The notes beneath the pieces are model-generated. The model was not told the DNA's origin and searched no databases. It saw nothing but the letters and a program-made list of their open reading frames with translations. A DNA stretch of 64,000 bases from Sphingobium faniae (lineage in GTDB: Bacteria > Pseudomonadota > Alphaproteobacteria > Sphingomonadales > Sphingomonadaceae). Below are positions 61,757-64,000 of this stretch, one piece after another (within the stretch, counting starts at the first letter, position 1; each line of letters starts with the position of its first letter). Both the position numbers and the translations under genes were made by a program. The stretch is from NCBI GenBank assembly GCA_900100475.1, contig FMTU01000006.1, positions 1 to 64,000 on the forward strand, in the 5' to 3' direction.

Positions 61757-62812
61757 ATGTCCCTTCTTCAAGCCAGCAAGGTTTACAAGCCCTTCGAATA
61801 TCCCTGGGCCTATGAATTCTGGAAGCGCCAGCAGCAGCTCCACTGGCTGCCGGAGGAAGTGCCGCTGGGCGAGGATTGCCGCGACTGGGCGCAGAAGCTC
61901 TCCGACCATGAACGCAATCTGCTGACGCAGATCTTCCGCTTCTTCACCCAGGCGGACGTCGAGGTGCAGGACTGCTACCACGAAAAATACGGCCGCGTGT
62001 TCAAGCCGACCGAAATCAAGATGATGCTGACCGCGTTCAGCAACATGGAAACGGTCCACATCGCCGCCTATTCGCATCTGCTCGACACGATCGGGATGCC
62101 CGAAACCGAATATTCGGCCTTCCTCCAATATAAGGAGATGAAGGACAAGCACGACTATCTGGCCCAGTTCGGCGTCGATTCGGACGAGGACATCGCCAAG
62201 ACCTTGGCCATGTTCGGCGGCTTTACCGAGGGCCTGCAACTGTTCGCCAGCTTCGCGATGCTGATGAACTTCCCGCGCTTCAACAAGATGAAGGGCATGG
62301 GGCAGATCGTCACCTGGTCCGTCCGCGACGAGACGCTGCACTGCGAAGGCATCATCAAGCTGTTCCACACCTTCGTGAAGGAGCGCGATTGCCTGACCCC
62401 GTCGGTCAAGGACGACATCATCGACATGTGCCACAAGACGGTGCGGATCGAGGATGCGTTTATCGACCTCGTCTTCGAAATGGGGCCGGTGCCGGGCATG
62501 ACGCCCAAGGACATCAAACGCTATGTCCGCTACATCGCCGACTGGCGCCTTGGGCAGCTTGGCCTGAAGCCGATCTACATGATCGAGGATCACCCGCTCC
62601 CCTGGCTGACCCCGCTGCTGAACGGCGTGGAGCATGCCAATTTCTTCGAAACCCGCGCGACCGAATATTCCAAGGGCGCGACCCGCGGCCAGTGGAACGA
62701 GGTCTGGGACGCCTTCGACCGCCGCAAGAAGCTCAACAATGGCGACCCCGCCAACAGCGACGAGGCAAGCGACCCGGACATGTTCAAGGCGGCGGGCATC
62801 GCGGCGGAATGA
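61757..62812 (+). CDS. nrdB: Ribonucleoside-diphosphate reductase, beta subunit
   Basis: 351 residues from ATG at 61757. Di-iron ligands Asp67, Glu98 and His101 and the radical tyrosine Tyr105 in METVHIAAYSHLL are present, so it is a class Ia Tyr-radical subunit. C-terminal iron ligands in VTWSVRDETLHCEGI. No ATP-cone at its N-terminus either, so this reductase seems to lack an overall-activity site in both subunits. Confidence 0.96.
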   Translation: MSLLQASKVYKPFEYPWAYEFWKRQQQLHWLPEEVPLGEDCRDWAQKLSDHERNLLTQIFRFFTQADVEVQDCYHEKYGRVFKPTEIKMMLTAFSNMETVHIAAYSHLLDTIGMPETEYSAFLQYKEMKDKHDYLAQFGVDSDEDIAKTLAMFGGFTEGLQLFASFAMLMNFPRFNKMKGMGQIVTWSVRDETLHCEGIIKLFHTFVKERDCLTPSVKDDIIDMCHKTVRIEDAFIDLVFEMGPVPGMTPKDIKRYVRYIADWRLGQLGLKPIYMIEDHPLPWLTPLLNGVEHANFFETRATEYSKGATRGQWNEVWDAFDRRKKLNNGDPANSDEASDPDMFKAAGIAAE

Positions 62813-62876
62813 TTGTTCACGATTTACTCTTGTTTTTGTCCCGTTATGTTCTTTTTGACTTAAAGGGAGAATCGTG

Positions 62877-63077
62877 ATGGCGGCTTATTACGTAAACAAT
62901 TTATCGCAGGCAAATGGTGATCATGAAGTCCATGTATCGACATGCCGCTATTTGCCTAATTCTAAAACTTATCTAGGAGAACACTATTCTTGCGCTCCAG
63001 CCGTCGCGCAAGCAAAGTATTATTATCGACAAGCTGATGGTTGCGCGATTTGTTGCTCTGGTTGCCATACTTCATGA
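62877..63077 (+). CDS. Small Cys/His-rich protein of unknown function
   Basis: 66 residues from ATG at 62877 with AAGGGAGA upstream (a GTG directly before it is in frame). VNNLSQANGDHEVHVSTCRYLPNSKTYLG-type beginning with ADGCAICCSGCHTS at the C-terminus: four cysteines and a histidine at the end could bind zinc. I recall similar short unnamed proteins in diverse bacteria. The gene and its flanks are AT-richer than all around, suggesting recent transfer. Confidence 0.7.
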   Translation: MAAYYVNNLSQANGDHEVHVSTCRYLPNSKTYLGEHYSCAPAVAQAKYYYRQADGCAICCSGCHTS

Positions 63078-63102
63078 CATTTATATGTAATAGTGATCGA
63101 CA

Positions 63103-63117
63103 ATGCTTCTAAAGCAT
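63103..63117. terminator. Short hairpin between convergent genes
   Basis: ATGCTT-CTA-AAGCAT, a 6-bp stem between the small protein gene (stop 63077) and the LysR-like gene (stop 63131). Weak and AT-rich. Confidence 0.35.
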
Positions 63118-63130
63118 CCATCGCCTCCTT

Positions 63131-64000
63131 TTACATGAACAGATAATCCGCCAGCGCCTCGACCGCCGGAACCTCCACCGCGCGGGGACTGATCGCCTGC
63201 CGGATTTCGATGGCGGGCAAGGGCGTCTCCAGCGCCAGCCGCCTGATCCCCTCGACCCGTCCCATGTCCCGCGCCATGGGGCCGAAGGCGGCGAACCAGC
63301 CCGCGCCTTGTCGCAGCGCGGCCATGATCTCGAACAGATTGTCCGATTCCAGCGCGGGCGGCACCGGCGTGACGCCGCCGCGCCGCAGGGCCTCCTCGCT
63401 GATCTGGCGCAGCCCGTTGCGCGGCTCCATCGCCAGCATCGGCGCGGCTTGCACCTCGCGGAAGGATACCACCTCCTGCGTCGCCAGTGGATGCGCGGTG
63501 CCCGCATAGAGGCTGAGCGGTTCCGACCAGCCATAGCGGGACGGCAGGCCCTCCGTTTCCCCCAGCGCATAGAAATAGGCGATGTCGACCTCGCCCCGCT
63601 CCAGCGCCTCACGCGCCTGCGCCGCCAGCACAATGTGCAGGTCCAGCGCGATCGCCACATCCTCATTGGCTTCCTCGAAAGCGGCGAGCGCCTCCTGAAA
63701 ATGCCCGAAGACCGGCGGCGGCGCGCCCAGAGTGATCGGACGTCGCGTCGCTTCAGCGGGCGGCGGCGGGGGCGGCGGGGGCGGCGGCGCCTGCTCCGCC
63801 GCGGGCGCGGCTGGCGCAACCGCCGGTTCGGGTCGCTCCTGCCCCAGCAGCGTCATGGCCTGCGCGGTCTTGTGTCCGGCCTGCGTCAGCCGCGCCGCGC
63901 CATGCAGGTCGTCAAACAGCCGGTAGCCCAGCCGCATCTCCAGCGCGGCGATCTCATGCGCGATTTCATCCGCGCCGATGCCCAGATCGCTGGCGCAGCG
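63131..64000 (-). CDS. LysR-type regulator with poly-proline linker (5' end beyond window)
   Basis: The frame continues to the right edge. The first visible residues RCASDLGIGADEIAHEIAALEMRLGYRLFDDLHGAARLTQAG are the second half of a LysR helix-turn-helix. The linker (~20 residues further) holds about ten consecutive prolines within an Ala/Pro/Glu-rich stretch, unusual for the family. A periplasmic-binding-like effector domain follows (VAIALDLHIVLAAQAREALERGEVDIAYFY). Target unknown. Confidence 0.8.
   Translation of the reverse strand, partial: RCASDLGIGADEIAHEIAALEMRLGYRLFDDLHGAARLTQAGHKTAQAMTLLGQERPEPAVAPAAPAAEQAPPPPPPPPPPAEATRRPITLGAPPPVFGHFQEALAAFEEANEDVAIALDLHIVLAAQAREALERGEVDIAYFYALGETEGLPSRYGWSEPLSLYAGTAHPLATQEVVSFREVQAAPMLAMEPRNGLRQISEEALRRGGVTPVPPALESDNLFEIMAALRQGAGWFAAFGPMARDMGRVEGIRRLALETPLPAIEIRQAISPRAVEVPAVEALADYLFM

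Noticed and set aside
1..64000. CRISPR arrays, rRNA, tRNA genes, riboswitches or prophage
   Set aside because: Reading both strands I saw no regularly spaced repeats, no tRNA cloverleaf-like segment in the gaps, no cobalamin riboswitch-like leader before the mutase operon and no phage genes. Short structured RNAs could still be missed without a covariance search.

Overview
The window looks like a chromosomal segment of a GC-rich alphaproteobacterium, most likely a sphingomonad (Sphingobium/Novosphingobium type). The basis is the TonB-dependent receptor coupled to catabolic oxygenases, the many acyl-CoA enzymes, the class I fumarase and the nrdA/nrdB gene style. This is an inference from protein character; no marker gene was searched.

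Layout. At 1-249 the N-terminal part of an IS110-type transposase runs off the left edge. From about 0.35 to 55.8 kb there is a large catabolic island built almost wholly of CoA-thioester enzymes: one acyl-CoA ligase, four acyl-CoA dehydrogenases, two crotonases, two MaoC hydratases, an HMG-CoA-synthase-like/OB fusion with a partner thiolase, a CitE-type lyase, four SDRs and a B12-dependent acyl-CoA mutase with its MeaB-type chaperone. It also holds E1 alpha/beta subunits with a free lipoyl domain, a CoA-transferase, a beta-keto acid cleavage enzyme and two Rieske oxygenases. Several families recur: four APH-fold kinases with a helical N-terminal domain, three DapB-like dehydrogenases, three FAD oxidoreductases and four paralogues of an uncharacterised ~335-residue protein. 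An RND pump, a TonB receptor, a MarR and a GntR regulator complete the island. From 55.8 kb to the right edge the content is ordinary: thioesterase, fumarase, GST, nrdA/nrdB, a small Cys-rich protein and a partial LysR regulator.

How it fits together. Ten promoter regions of the island (1.8 to 44.9 kb) carry the same 14-bp dyad, best seen as GTATGCTTGCATAC, and one copy precedes the marR gene. I read the island as one regulon for degrading a bulky, branched or polycyclic carboxylic acid, imported by the TonB receptor, activated to its CoA ester and shortened by beta-oxidation-like rounds. The acyl-CoA kinases could phosphorylate a hydroxyl that blocks beta-oxidation, as LvaA does in levulinate catabolism and ACAD10/11 do in mammals. 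The mutase could remove a branching obstacle. The substrate cannot be read from the sequence; steroid- or terpenoid-like acids are plausible guesses only.
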